64,000 nucleotides of DNA from Anaerococcus ihuae (lineage in GTDB: Bacteria > Bacillota > Clostridia > Tissierellales > Peptoniphilaceae): the NCBI RefSeq assembly GCF_928368155.1, contig NZ_CAKMRU010000002.1, positions 124,001 through 188,000 on the forward strand. The letters are read 5' to 3'. The position numbers and the translations under genes are program-made. Of the stretch, positions 10,043-17,970 are shown in pieces; the stretch's first letter is position 1, and every line of letters begins with the position of its first letter. The notes beneath the pieces were generated by a model. The model was not told the origin of the DNA. It saw only the letters and a list, made by a program, of their open reading frames with translations, and made no database searches.

Positions 10043-11033
10043 TCAAAAAGGTGGAGTGGGAAAAACTACAAGTGTTGTAAATCTTTCTGTAGCTCTAGCA
10101 AAATTTGGGAAAAAAGTTTTGGTTATAGATTTTGACCCTCAAGCAAATACAACTACAGGGCTTGGTTTTGATAAAAACAATCAAGAAAAATCTGTTTATA
10201 AGATGTTTTATGATGAGGATGGTAATTATAAGGATTACATAGTAAAAAGTGAAGATGGGCCATATTTAATTCCTAGTGAAAATTCACTTTCGGGATTAGA
10301 AGTTGAGCTTGTTAGCCTTGATCAAGTAGAAAGGCTTCAAATGCTAGATCAAATAATAAAAGAAATAAAAAAAGATTTTGATTTAATTTTAATTGATTGT
10401 CCACCATCACTTGGTCTTTTATCATTAAATGCCCTTGTTGCTAGCGATTCTATAATAATTCCTATTCAAACTGAATACTATGCCCTCGAAGGGGTAAGTG
10501 AATTGTTAAAAACTTATGATACTATTAAAAACTCTATAAAAGAAGATTTGGAAATTGAGGGAGTACTTCTTTGTATGTTCGATAAAGAAACAAATCTTTC
10601 ATATGAAGTGGCAGAAGAAGTAAAAACATTTTTCAAAGAAAAAGTCTTTAGAACTATGATTCCAAGAAATATAAAACTTGCAGAAGCTCCTTCATTTGGA
10701 AAATCTGTAATACTTTATGATGAAAAATCAAAAGGTGCAAGGGCTTATATGGCTTTGGCTAAAGAAATTATAGAAAATATTTTTAGGAAAAATGATTTAG
10801 AAAAAGACTCAAATGATGATAAAACAGAAGATAAAAAAGAGACTGAAGAAGTATTTGAAAATCCTGATGAAAATAAAGAAAAAAACAATAAAAATTCAGC
10901 TGATGATAAATTAGATGAAGAAAAAGAAATAATTGATAAAAAAGATGATAAAAAGTTTGAAGATGGGATAGTAAAGAAAAATAAATTTTCTTTTGACCAA
11001 AATAAGCTTGTAAATAATGAAAAGAGGGATTAA
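10020..11033 (+). CDS. parA: Chromosome partitioning ATPase ParA (Soj)
   Basis: Deviant Walker-A ATPase that works with ParB at parS and modulates DnaA. The P-loop KGGVGKTTS is at residues 9-17, and the ParA segments DFDPQANTTTGLG and LILIDCPPSLGLLSLNAL follow. The core ends near residue 255, the usual length. A further 80 residues form a Lys/Glu/Asp/Asn-rich, probably disordered tail not normal for Soj. The ATG at 10020 with AGAGGTG upstream is preferred to GTG at 10014. It overlaps cinA and is followed after 2 bp by parB. Confidence 0.95.
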   Translation: MKTISIFNQKGGVGKTTSVVNLSVALAKFGKKVLVIDFDPQANTTTGLGFDKNNQEKSVYKMFYDEDGNYKDYIVKSEDGPYLIPSENSLSGLEVELVSLDQVERLQMLDQIIKEIKKDFDLILIDCPPSLGLLSLNALVASDSIIIPIQTEYYALEGVSELLKTYDTIKNSIKEDLEIEGVLLCMFDKETNLSYEVAEEVKTFFKEKVFRTMIPRNIKLAEAPSFGKSVILYDEKSKGARAYMALAKEIIENIFRKNDLEKDSNDDKTEDKKETEEVFENPDENKEKNNKNSADDKLDEEKEIIDKKDDKKFEDGIVKKNKFSFDQNKLVNNEKRD

Positions 11034-11035
11034 CT

Positions 11036-11875
11036 ATGACAAATAAATCTTTGGGAAGGGGACTTGGATCTCTTATTCCAGAAAACAATAAAAAAAACAA
11101 GACCATAGTTAGAATTCCTATGGAAAAAATTTATCCTAGAGAAGATCAACCAAGAAAAAATTTCGATGACAAATCTCTTGAAGGTTTAAGTCAATCTATC
11201 GAAAAATATGGTTTGTTAAATCCTATAGTTCTTAGAAAAAATGGGATAAGATATGAAATAATTGCGGGTGAACGTAGGTTTAGAGCAAGCAAATTATTGG
11301 GACTTAAAGAAATTGAAGCTATAATAAAAAATGTTGATAATAAGGATATAGATATTCTTTCAATAGTAGAAAATGTTCAAAGAGAAGACTTATCTGGTCT
11401 TGAAGAAGCTAACGCTTACAATGAACTTTCAAAAAATTATGGTATGACCCAAGATGAGATAGCAAAAACTGTAGGAAAGTCTAGATCTTATATAGGAAAT
11501 ACCCTAAGGCTTTTAAAACTTGATGAAAATTCAAAAAAAGAACTTGAAGATGGAAATATCTCACCTTCCCAAGCAAGAACTCTTCTTTCTATCAAAGATG
11601 AAGATGAAAGAAAAAAAAGTCTTAATGATTTCAAAAATAAAAAAACTAATATAAGAAAAGTAGAAAAAATTTCTGCAAATAAAAAAACAAAAACTGATAA
11701 AGAAGATAAGTTAGATAGGATTTTATTTGAAGATTTTGAGGAGAAATTTATTGACCTTTTAAATTCAAAAGTTGAAATTAAAAAAAATAAGGGAAATTAC
11801 AAGGTGAGTATAGATTGCGTTTCTATTGATGATATAGAAAATTTGTATTGGAGAATAAAAAATGGAAAAGAATAA
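11036..11875 (+). CDS. parB: Chromosome partitioning protein ParB (Spo0J)
   Basis: CTP-dependent DNA clamp that loads at parS. In 279 residues: N-terminal LGRGLGSLIP motif, the CTP-binding/ParB domain with GERRFRA (near 79-85) and ENVQREDL, a central helix-turn-helix with TQDEIAKTVGKSRSYIGNTLRL, and a C-terminal dimer domain. Four cognate parS sites are in this window. Its final codons overlap the next gene. Confidence 0.96.
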   Translation: MTNKSLGRGLGSLIPENNKKNKTIVRIPMEKIYPREDQPRKNFDDKSLEGLSQSIEKYGLLNPIVLRKNGIRYEIIAGERRFRASKLLGLKEIEAIIKNVDNKDIDILSIVENVQREDLSGLEEANAYNELSKNYGMTQDEIAKTVGKSRSYIGNTLRLLKLDENSKKELEDGNISPSQARTLLSIKDEDERKKSLNDFKNKKTNIRKVEKISANKKTKTDKEDKLDRILFEDFEEKFIDLLNSKVEIKKNKGNYKVSIDCVSIDDIENLYWRIKNGKE

Positions 11876-12467
11876 AATGGTTAATTTTTCTGTGGATGAG
11901 CTTATTGATAACACCAGAAAAAAAACAGCCAATCCTGGAGGAGGAGCGGTAACAAGTCTTGTAGGAAATCTAGGTTTAAATTTAATTTTAATGATGGCAA
12001 AAAAAGATTATGGTGATGAAAGATTAAACAAAAAATCACAAAAACTTGAGAAAAAATTTAAAAAATATGCCGATGAATTAAAAGATTTGATGCAAGAAGA
12101 TATTGATAAGGTAAATGTTTTGATTAAAGCCTATAAGGATGATCATATTAATGACTATGACAAGTATATAATTGATGCAAACAAGGCTCCAAAAAGAACA
12201 ATCGAGCTTATGATTATTGTTTTGCAAGATTGTGATTTTATTTTAAAACATGGTAATATCGCTGCAATCAGTGATGGGGAAATAGGTCTTAGGCTTGTAA
12301 AAGAAGCAATCCATTCTTCCTTTATTAATCTTATTATGAACGAAGAATGTATTAGTGATAAAAACCATAAAAAAACAAATTACAAATCTATTATAAATTT
12401 CTGTGATAAATTGTATAAGGATAATATGAAAATCATCAAAGAGAGGGAAAAGAAATGGGACAAATAA
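11862..12467 (+). CDS. Cyclodeaminase/cyclohydrolase family protein (FchA-like)
   Basis: A 201-residue helical protein of the formimidoyl-THF cyclodeaminase / methenyl-THF cyclohydrolase family. The family hallmark ANPGGGAVTSLVGNLG lies near residues 23-38, and DGEIGLRLVKEAI fits the later conserved helix. Homologues act in one-carbon folate chemistry; the substrate here is not shown. GGAG upstream supports the start at 11862, overlapping parB by 14 bp. It also overlaps the next gene, so parA-parB-this-DUF4446 look like one transcript. Confidence 0.8.
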   Translation: MEKNKMVNFSVDELIDNTRKKTANPGGGAVTSLVGNLGLNLILMMAKKDYGDERLNKKSQKLEKKFKKYADELKDLMQEDIDKVNVLIKAYKDDHINDYDKYIIDANKAPKRTIELMIIVLQDCDFILKHGNIAAISDGEIGLRLVKEAIHSSFINLIMNEECISDKNHKKTNYKSIINFCDKLYKDNMKIIKEREKKWDK

Positions 12468-12925
12468 TAGCTATAGTAGTCTTGTTTATTTTGGTTATAC
12501 TAGAATATTCTATGATTAAGGCCAATAATAACAAATTAAAAAGACAAAAAAGAAGGTATGACCACTTACTTAGGGGTAAAGATCCTGATATAAATTTAGA
12601 AGAATTAATTTTGCAATTAAATGATCAAATAGAAGAATCAAATAGAGAAATTAAATCTCTTGACCAAAGGTCTTCTGATACAAAAAACTCTACAATGGGA
12701 GCTGTTAGCAAGATGGCTGTTGTCCATTATGATGCCTTTGATAGCCAAAGAGGAAGAAATTCTTTTTCTCTAACACTTTTGGATTCTTACCACAATGGAA
12801 TAATTTTAACAAATCTTTATTCTCAAGATGGATCTAACACCTACCTTAAAGAAATAACAAATGGTGAAAGTGAAATTGAACTTTCTGATAGAGAAAAAGA
12901 ATGTTTAAAAAAAGCAAAATTATAG
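12455..12925 (+). CDS. DUF4446 membrane-anchored protein
   Basis: A 156-residue protein with one N-terminal membrane helix (about 3-20), a charged, probably coiled-coil stretch (25-75), and a C-terminal domain with AVVHYDAFDSQRGRNSFSL and LLDSYHNGIILTNLY, which are typical of DUF4446. The family commonly sits beside parAB in Firmicutes. Function is unknown; the position suggests a link with the origin region, which is inference only. Confidence 0.8.
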   Translation: MGQIIAIVVLFILVILEYSMIKANNNKLKRQKRRYDHLLRGKDPDINLEELILQLNDQIEESNREIKSLDQRSSDTKNSTMGAVSKMAVVHYDAFDSQRGRNSFSLTLLDSYHNGIILTNLYSQDGSNTYLKEITNGESEIELSDREKECLKKAKL

Positions 12926-12990
12926 AAGATAAATTAATTAATTAGGGTATAATATATATGCTAATATCGATTTATGATTAGGAGGTAATT

Positions 12991-13977
12991 ATGGCACACG
13001 ATGGAGTTATGGAGCTTGCTACTGAAAATATTAGGGGTAAAAATCGCAGAATAGTATTTCCAGAAGGCAATGACTCAAGAGTCCTAAGAGCAGCTATTAG
13101 ACATCATAATGATGGACTTATAGTTCCAATACTTTTGGGAGATAAAGAAGAAATTCAAAAAGTAGCAGATGATGAAGGGGTTAAATTAGGTGATATTCAA
13201 ATAATAAACCCAAGAGAAAGCGAACTTCTTGATGAATTAGTTGATAAATACGTTGAACTTAGAAAAGGTAAAAACACCAGAGAAGATGGTGAATATATAC
13301 TAAAGAAAGATAATAACTACTTCGGTACAATGTTAGTTCAAACAGGAAAAGCAGACGGAATGGTTTCAGGAGCATCAAATCCTACTGGTGATACAGTAAG
13401 ACCAGCCCTACAACTTATTAAAACAAGAAAAGGTGTAAATAGGGTTTCTGGAGTTATGATTATGCTAGGACCTAACGGAGAAAAATTATTATTTGCAGAT
13501 ACAGCAATAAATATTACTCTTCAATCAAATGAACTTGCAGAAGTGGCAGTAGAAGCAGCAAAAACTGCTGAAGAATTTGGAATTGATCCAATAGTTGCTA
13601 TGCTATCATTCTCAACAAAAGGATCTGCAAAACATGAACTTGCAAGAAAAGTAGAAGAAGCTACAAAGCTTGCAAAAGAAATGGACCCAGACCTTCAAGT
13701 TGATGGAGAAATGCAATTTGATGCTGCAATTTCACCACAAGTTGCAAGAAAGAAAATTCCTAATTCAGATGTAGCAGGAAGAGCAAAAGTATTTATTTTC
13801 CCAGACCTACAAGCTGCAAATATTGGATATAAAATTGGACAAAGACTTGGTGGCTATGAAGCTTTAGGCCCAATACTACAAGGATTAAACAAACCAGTAA
13901 ATGACCTTTCAAGAGGATGTAACGAAGAAGACGTATATAAACTTACAATTTTAACTGCTAACCAAGTTAGAGATTAA
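12991..13977 (+). CDS. pta: Phosphate acetyltransferase
   Basis: Converts acetyl-CoA and phosphate to acetyl phosphate, the first step of ATP-yielding acetate formation. At 328 residues it is the short single-domain Pta. Conserved segments are RIVFPEGNDSRVLRA (19-33), DGMVSGASNPTGDTVRPALQ and LSFSTKGSAKHE. Strong ribosome site TTAGGAGGT. A TATAAT at 12947-12952 is a probable -10 box. No ackA is adjacent. A hairpin terminator follows. Confidence 0.94.
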   Translation: MAHDGVMELATENIRGKNRRIVFPEGNDSRVLRAAIRHHNDGLIVPILLGDKEEIQKVADDEGVKLGDIQIINPRESELLDELVDKYVELRKGKNTREDGEYILKKDNNYFGTMLVQTGKADGMVSGASNPTGDTVRPALQLIKTRKGVNRVSGVMIMLGPNGEKLLFADTAINITLQSNELAEVAVEAAKTAEEFGIDPIVAMLSFSTKGSAKHELARKVEEATKLAKEMDPDLQVDGEMQFDAAISPQVARKKIPNSDVAGRAKVFIFPDLQAANIGYKIGQRLGGYEALGPILQGLNKPVNDLSRGCNEEDVYKLTILTANQVRD

Positions 13978-13986
13978 TAAAATCAA

Positions 13987-14020
13987 GCAAAAGAGACAGT
14001 CTGATGATTGGCTCTTTTGT
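13987..14020 (+). terminator. Terminator after pta
   Basis: CAAAAGAG (13988-13995) pairs with CTCTTTTG (14012-14019) directly after pta. Confidence 0.65.
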
Positions 14021-14073
14021 TATACCAAAAATTTAGTTGTTAAATATACAAACAATAAAAAACAATAAAAGAG

Positions 14074-15468
14074 GTGGTATATATATTTAAGGAAGAAATA
14101 AAGCAAAATTCAAAGGCGGTTTTGCCTATAGCTGTTTTGGTTTTAATTTTAAATTTATTTAGACCTGTTGACAATAAATTAATTATAAAATTTTTATTTG
14201 GCTGTGCAGGGGTTATACTTGGTTTATCTATATTTTTAATGGGAGTAGATCTTTCAATTTCAAAAATTGGATCTTATATGGGGGATTTTATAGCAAAATC
14301 TGAAAATATAATTAAGGTTGTACTTTTTGGAATTTTTATAGGATTTGTAATTTCTATAGCTGAGCCTGACCTTTTGATTTTGGCAAACCAAGTAACAAGT
14401 GTCCTTGGAATAAAATCTTTTCTGATTGTAGCAATAATTTCAATTGGAGTAGGTATTATGATTGCTCTTGGACTTTATAGGATTTTTAAGGAAATAAAAT
14501 TATCAACTTTGATGATAGGAATTTATGGAATTATTTTTATTCTTATGTTTATTTCAAACGATTTGGGCCATGCAATTGCATTTGATTCATCAGGAGCAAC
14601 AACAGGGGCCATGACAACTCCGTTTATTATTGCCCTAGGTCTTGGAGTAAGTAAATTAAAGGGAGAGACCAAGGGGGAAGAGAACTCTTTTGGTCTAGTA
14701 GGAATAGCATCTGCAGGACCAATTCTTGCAGGACTTATTATGTCTATGTCAATTGACTCTACAAATATTTTGTTAGAAGAAGCAGCCCACCAGTCGGCTC
14801 TAATGTCAGGATTAAAGTCCTCAACTTTTGCAATTTTACCCATAAGTATAGTATTTTTTGTTATGGACAAGCTAGTTTTTAAAATTAAAAATAAAAAGAC
14901 TTTAAATTTGGGCCTTATTTACACTTATCTAGGTTTGATTATGTTTTTAACAAGTGTTGAAGGTGGATTTATGGAGCTTGCAAGGGTTATGGGAGAAAAT
15001 TATTCTGACTTTAAATTTGTCCCAGTAATTGGATTTATTTTGGGACTTTTAGTTGTTTTGGCAGAACCTGCAGTTTTTGTATTATCTGAACAAGTCGAAG
15101 AAGTTACAGGAGGATCAATCCATAAGTCATCAATTATGAAGGCCCTATCAATTGGAGTAGCCTTTGCTGTAATGCTTGCTATGCTTAGGATAAAAATTGA
15201 TGGATTTAAATTGTGGATGGTAATAGTACCAGGATTTTTGCTTGCCCTAATTTTATCAAGAAATGTTACTCAACTTTTTGTAGGTATAGCCTTTGACTCA
15301 GGAGGAGTTGCATCAGGACCAATGACAGCTACCTTTATTTTAGGATTTTGTCAGGGAGTTGCTGGAAATATTTCTGATGGATTTGGAGTTATAGCCTTTG
15401 TTGCTCTAATGCCAGTAATTACTATAATGATAATGGGTTCTTTTTATAAGGAGGCTATTGAAGGATAA
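14074..15468 (+). CDS. DUF1538 family multi-pass membrane protein
   Basis: A membrane protein of about 460 residues with some 12 hydrophobic segments arranged as two similar halves. Each half has a conserved GIASAGP/FDSGGVASGPM-type motif (FDSSGATTGAMTTPF in the first, FDSGGVASGPMTATF in the second), characteristic of DUF1538 proteins. Substrate is unknown. The start is uncertain: only a GTG at 14074 is canonical, but it has no spaced ribosome site. The strong GAGGTGG at 14071-14077 is correctly spaced for an ATA at 14083. The stop overlaps the start of the PII-like gene (ATAATG), so regulation by that protein is likely. Confidence 0.82.
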   Translation: MVYIFKEEIKQNSKAVLPIAVLVLILNLFRPVDNKLIIKFLFGCAGVILGLSIFLMGVDLSISKIGSYMGDFIAKSENIIKVVLFGIFIGFVISIAEPDLLILANQVTSVLGIKSFLIVAIISIGVGIMIALGLYRIFKEIKLSTLMIGIYGIIFILMFISNDLGHAIAFDSSGATTGAMTTPFIIALGLGVSKLKGETKGEENSFGLVGIASAGPILAGLIMSMSIDSTNILLEEAAHQSALMSGLKSSTFAILPISIVFFVMDKLVFKIKNKKTLNLGLIYTYLGLIMFLTSVEGGFMELARVMGENYSDFKFVPVIGFILGLLVVLAEPAVFVLSEQVEEVTGGSIHKSSIMKALSIGVAFAVMLAMLRIKIDGFKLWMVIVPGFLLALILSRNVTQLFVGIAFDSGGVASGPMTATFILGFCQGVAGNISDGFGVIAFVALMPVITIMIMGSFYKEAIEG

Positions 15469-16064
15469 TGAAATATTTAAGAATAATAACACCAAGATCT
15501 AATGGATCAAAAATTATGAAACAATTGAGTGAAAATGGAGCTAAATCCATAAATTGTCTTTTGGCAGAAGGATCAGCCAATGACCATATACTTGAAGTTT
15601 TGGGAATTGAAAAGCAAAAAAAAGAAATAGTTTCAGCCCTAGTTAACGATAATTTAATAGATGATTTGTTGGATTTTTTGAAAGATAAATTTGATAAAAA
15701 AAATACGTCAATAATGTTTACAACACCGGTAGATTATAAAGGAGAAGTTAATATGGAATATGAGGCTTTGTATGTCATAGTTGATAAGGCTAATGCGGAC
15801 AAGGTAATAGAAATTTCCCAAAAAGAAGGGGCAAAAGGAGCAACTGTTGTTCACGGAAGAGGATCTGGAATTCAAAAAAAATCAGTCTTTTTAAATATGA
15901 CAATTGAACCTGAAAAAGACATTGTCCTTATGCTTATAAAAAAAGAAATATCTGAAAGGATAAAATCAGCAATTTATGAGGCTATGAACTTGGATGAAAA
16001 TTCAAAGGGAATCATGTTTTCTCTCCCAGTTTCAGACGTTCGTGGACTTGTTGACCAAAATTAA
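15468..16064 (+). CDS. Tandem PII-like signalling protein, partner of the DUF1538 protein
   Basis: A 198-residue protein made of two PII-like ferredoxin-fold repeats: about 1-90 (starting YLRIITPRSNGSKI) and about 98-195 (EALYVIVDKANADKV). The second keeps the P-II T-loop-type pattern GATVVHGRGSG. PII proteins bind nucleotides and small metabolites and control transporters. The 1-bp overlap with the DUF1538 gene implies a transporter-sensor pair. The ligand is not evident. Confidence 0.78.
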   Translation: MKYLRIITPRSNGSKIMKQLSENGAKSINCLLAEGSANDHILEVLGIEKQKKEIVSALVNDNLIDDLLDFLKDKFDKKNTSIMFTTPVDYKGEVNMEYEALYVIVDKANADKVIEISQKEGAKGATVVHGRGSGIQKKSVFLNMTIEPEKDIVLMLIKKEISERIKSAIYEAMNLDENSKGIMFSLPVSDVRGLVDQN

Positions 16065-16100
16065 GACGGTATAATTATTAACATATAAATGGAGGATATT

Positions 16101-16409
16101 ATGAAAGAAATAAATACAAGTGAATTTGATACACACGTTTTAGAAAATGAAGGAATAGTTTTAGTAGACTTTTCAGCAACTTGGTGCGGACCATGCAAAA
16201 TGCAAAAACCAGTTTTAGAAGAGATGGAAAGTGAAGTTGATTTTGATATATATTCAGTTGATGTAGACGAAAGTCCAGAGCTTGCAGGCAGATATAATGT
16301 AAATGCAGTTCCATCTATGATGCTTTTTAAAGGTGGAGTTTTAAAAAATACCCTAGTAGGTTTTCAAGCAAAAGAAGTTATACTTTCTGAAGTAGAAAAA
16401 CTTAAATAA
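16101..16409 (+). CDS. trxA: Thioredoxin
   Basis: Thiol-disulfide oxidoreductase of 102 residues with the active site WCGPC (near 28-32) and the cis-proline segment VNAVPSMMLF. GGAGG at 16091-16095 places the start at 16101, not at the in-frame ATG at 16089 which lies before the ribosome site. It overlaps the reductase gene by one base. Confidence 0.95.
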   Translation: MKEINTSEFDTHVLENEGIVLVDFSATWCGPCKMQKPVLEEMESEVDFDIYSVDVDESPELAGRYNVNAVPSMMLFKGGVLKNTLVGFQAKEVILSEVEKLK

Positions 16410-17260
16410 TGGACTACGATATAATTATAGTTGGATTTGGACCTGCAGGAATTTCTGCAAGTCTTAATGCCAGTATAAGAGGAAAAAAAGTTTTAATAAT
16501 AGGAAAAAAATCCAAGGCTTTGGAAAAAAGTCCATCAATAAAAAATTATTTGGGTTTTAATGATATAAAAGGATCTGATTTATACAAAAATTTTACCGAT
16601 CATATAAAAAACTATCCTGTTGAAATTTTGGATAAGAAAATAAAGGCTGTTTATGCTATGGGAGAGTATTTTTCAGTTGATTTGGGAGAAAAAATGCTAA
16701 GATCAAAATCTTGCATAATAGCAGCAGGAGTTGACATGGGAAAATCTATTGAAGGAGAAGATAAATTTTTTTCCAAGGGAATTTCTTATTGTGCAACCTG
16801 CGATGCTAGCCTTTATAAAGGAAAAAAAGTTGTCTTAGTTGGAATGAATGATGAAGCAATCGAAGAAGCTAATTTCATTAATAAAATGGCAAGTCAAACT
16901 ATTTTTGTAAATCCAAATAAAAAAGATGTAAAACTTGATGAAGGTATAGAAATAATAAACAAAAAACCAGAAAAATTTACAGGAAAGTTAAAGGCAGAAA
17001 GTTTAATTTTGGAAGACGGGCAAGAATTAAAGGCTGATGGATTTTTTATAATAAAAAACTCATCAAAACCAGAAAGTCTTGTTCCATCAATAGAAATTGA
17101 AGATGGACACATAAAAGTAAATTATGATATGAGTACAAATATAAAGGGACTTTTTGCTTGTGGAGATATTACGGGAAGGCCATATCAAATTAACAAGGCA
17201 GCCGGCCAAGGACAAATTGCAGGATTAAATGCAGCAAGTTTTATTAGCAAAAACAAATAA
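16409..17260 (+). CDS. Thioredoxin reductase-like flavoprotein, probably not NADPH-dependent
   Basis: FAD protein of 283 residues next to its substrate trxA. FAD motif GFGPAG (9-14), redox-active CATC (128-131) and the C-terminal FAD motif GLFACGDITGRPYQINKAAGQG are all present. Where NADPH-dependent enzymes have GGGNSAxEEA there is VGMNDEAIEEA (near 144-154), and the HRRDxxRA phosphate-binding stretch is absent. The protein is about 25 residues shorter than usual TrxB. This pattern matches the ferredoxin-dependent flavin thioredoxin reductases (FFTR) described in clostridia. The electron donor is inferred from missing motifs. Confidence 0.85.
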   Translation: MDYDIIIVGFGPAGISASLNASIRGKKVLIIGKKSKALEKSPSIKNYLGFNDIKGSDLYKNFTDHIKNYPVEILDKKIKAVYAMGEYFSVDLGEKMLRSKSCIIAAGVDMGKSIEGEDKFFSKGISYCATCDASLYKGKKVVLVGMNDEAIEEANFINKMASQTIFVNPNKKDVKLDEGIEIINKKPEKFTGKLKAESLILEDGQELKADGFFIIKNSSKPESLVPSIEIEDGHIKVNYDMSTNIKGLFACGDITGRPYQINKAAGQGQIAGLNAASFISKNK

Positions 17261-17261
17261 A

Positions 17262-17277
17262 TGTTTCACGTGAAACA
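17262..17277. promoter_or_regulatory. parS: parS site 4
   Basis: Perfect TGTTTCACGTGAAACA one base after the reductase stop. It is followed by a separate hairpin terminator. It is the site furthest from dnaA in this window. Confidence 0.92.
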
Positions 17278-17281
17278 AAAA

Positions 17282-17313
17282 ATGTCATACCGTTTGGTAT
17301 GGCATTAATTTTT
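17282..17313 (+). terminator. Terminator after trxA-reductase
   Basis: ATGTCATACC (17282-17291) pairs with GGTATGGCAT (17296-17305) around a GTTT loop, with one G-T wobble, followed by a T-rich tract. Confidence 0.8.
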
Positions 17314-17413
17314 TGAAATTAAAATTTTATCAAATAATTTGAAAAGATAATTTGCAAAGAACACAATTAATACATAATTAAAATTAATTATCAAAAACAT
17401 TCTTTCTTTTTAC

Positions 17414-17441
17414 TTGAAAATTATCATATTATATGTAGAAT
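17414..17441 (+). promoter_or_regulatory. Promoter of marR-ftsH
   Basis: TTGAAA (17414-17419) and TAGAAT (17436-17441), 16-bp spacer, about 60 bp upstream of the MarR start. Confidence 0.55.
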
Positions 17442-17499
17442 AATATTTAAGTAGATTTTTCTATTTAGATTACAGTCTATAAATTGTAAGGAGGTTTAT

Positions 17500-17970
17500 A
17501 TGACAAAAAGACACATAGATTTTTTTGAATTTAATAACTCTATTTTTTCTATGATTAGAGAAATATCACATAAGATAGATTTGCTTTTACAAGAAACAGC
17601 TCAAGAGTTGGGTGTAACAACCCTTCAACTTAAGATGATTATGACCTTGTCAGCAGCTGATGAATCAGTTTCTATAGGAAATCTTGGTAAGTCAATTGGA
17701 GTAAATGGCGGAAATATTTCTAATATATGTAAAAAATTGGAAAAACAAGGATTTGTTGATAGAAATAGATCGGATGAAGACGAGAGGGTTGTTAATGTAA
17801 AATTAACAGAAAAAGGCTTTGATGCTGCTGAAAAAGTAAGCAAATATTTCGATAAAATTAAGCCAGAAGTTGAAGAAAAATCCATTAATTCTAATTTAAA
17901 AACTATAATTAATGAACTAGATTCACTTGATAATTTATTAGATGATTATATTGTTAGGAGTGGTTTATAG
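17500..17970 (+). CDS. MarR family transcriptional regulator
   Basis: A 156-residue winged-helix regulator. The recognition region (about 55-100) reads SIGNLGKSIGVNGGNISNICKKLEKQGFVDRNRSDEDERVV-like, with the MarR wing motif DERVVNVKLTEKG. Strong AAGGAGG ribosome site. Its stop directly abuts the ftsH start, so it is co-transcribed with the protease and may autoregulate the pair. The inducer is unknown. Confidence 0.88.
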   Translation: MTKRHIDFFEFNNSIFSMIREISHKIDLLLQETAQELGVTTLQLKMIMTLSAADESVSIGNLGKSIGVNGGNISNICKKLEKQGFVDRNRSDEDERVVNVKLTEKGFDAAEKVSKYFDKIKPEVEEKSINSNLKTIINELDSLDNLLDDYIVRSGL

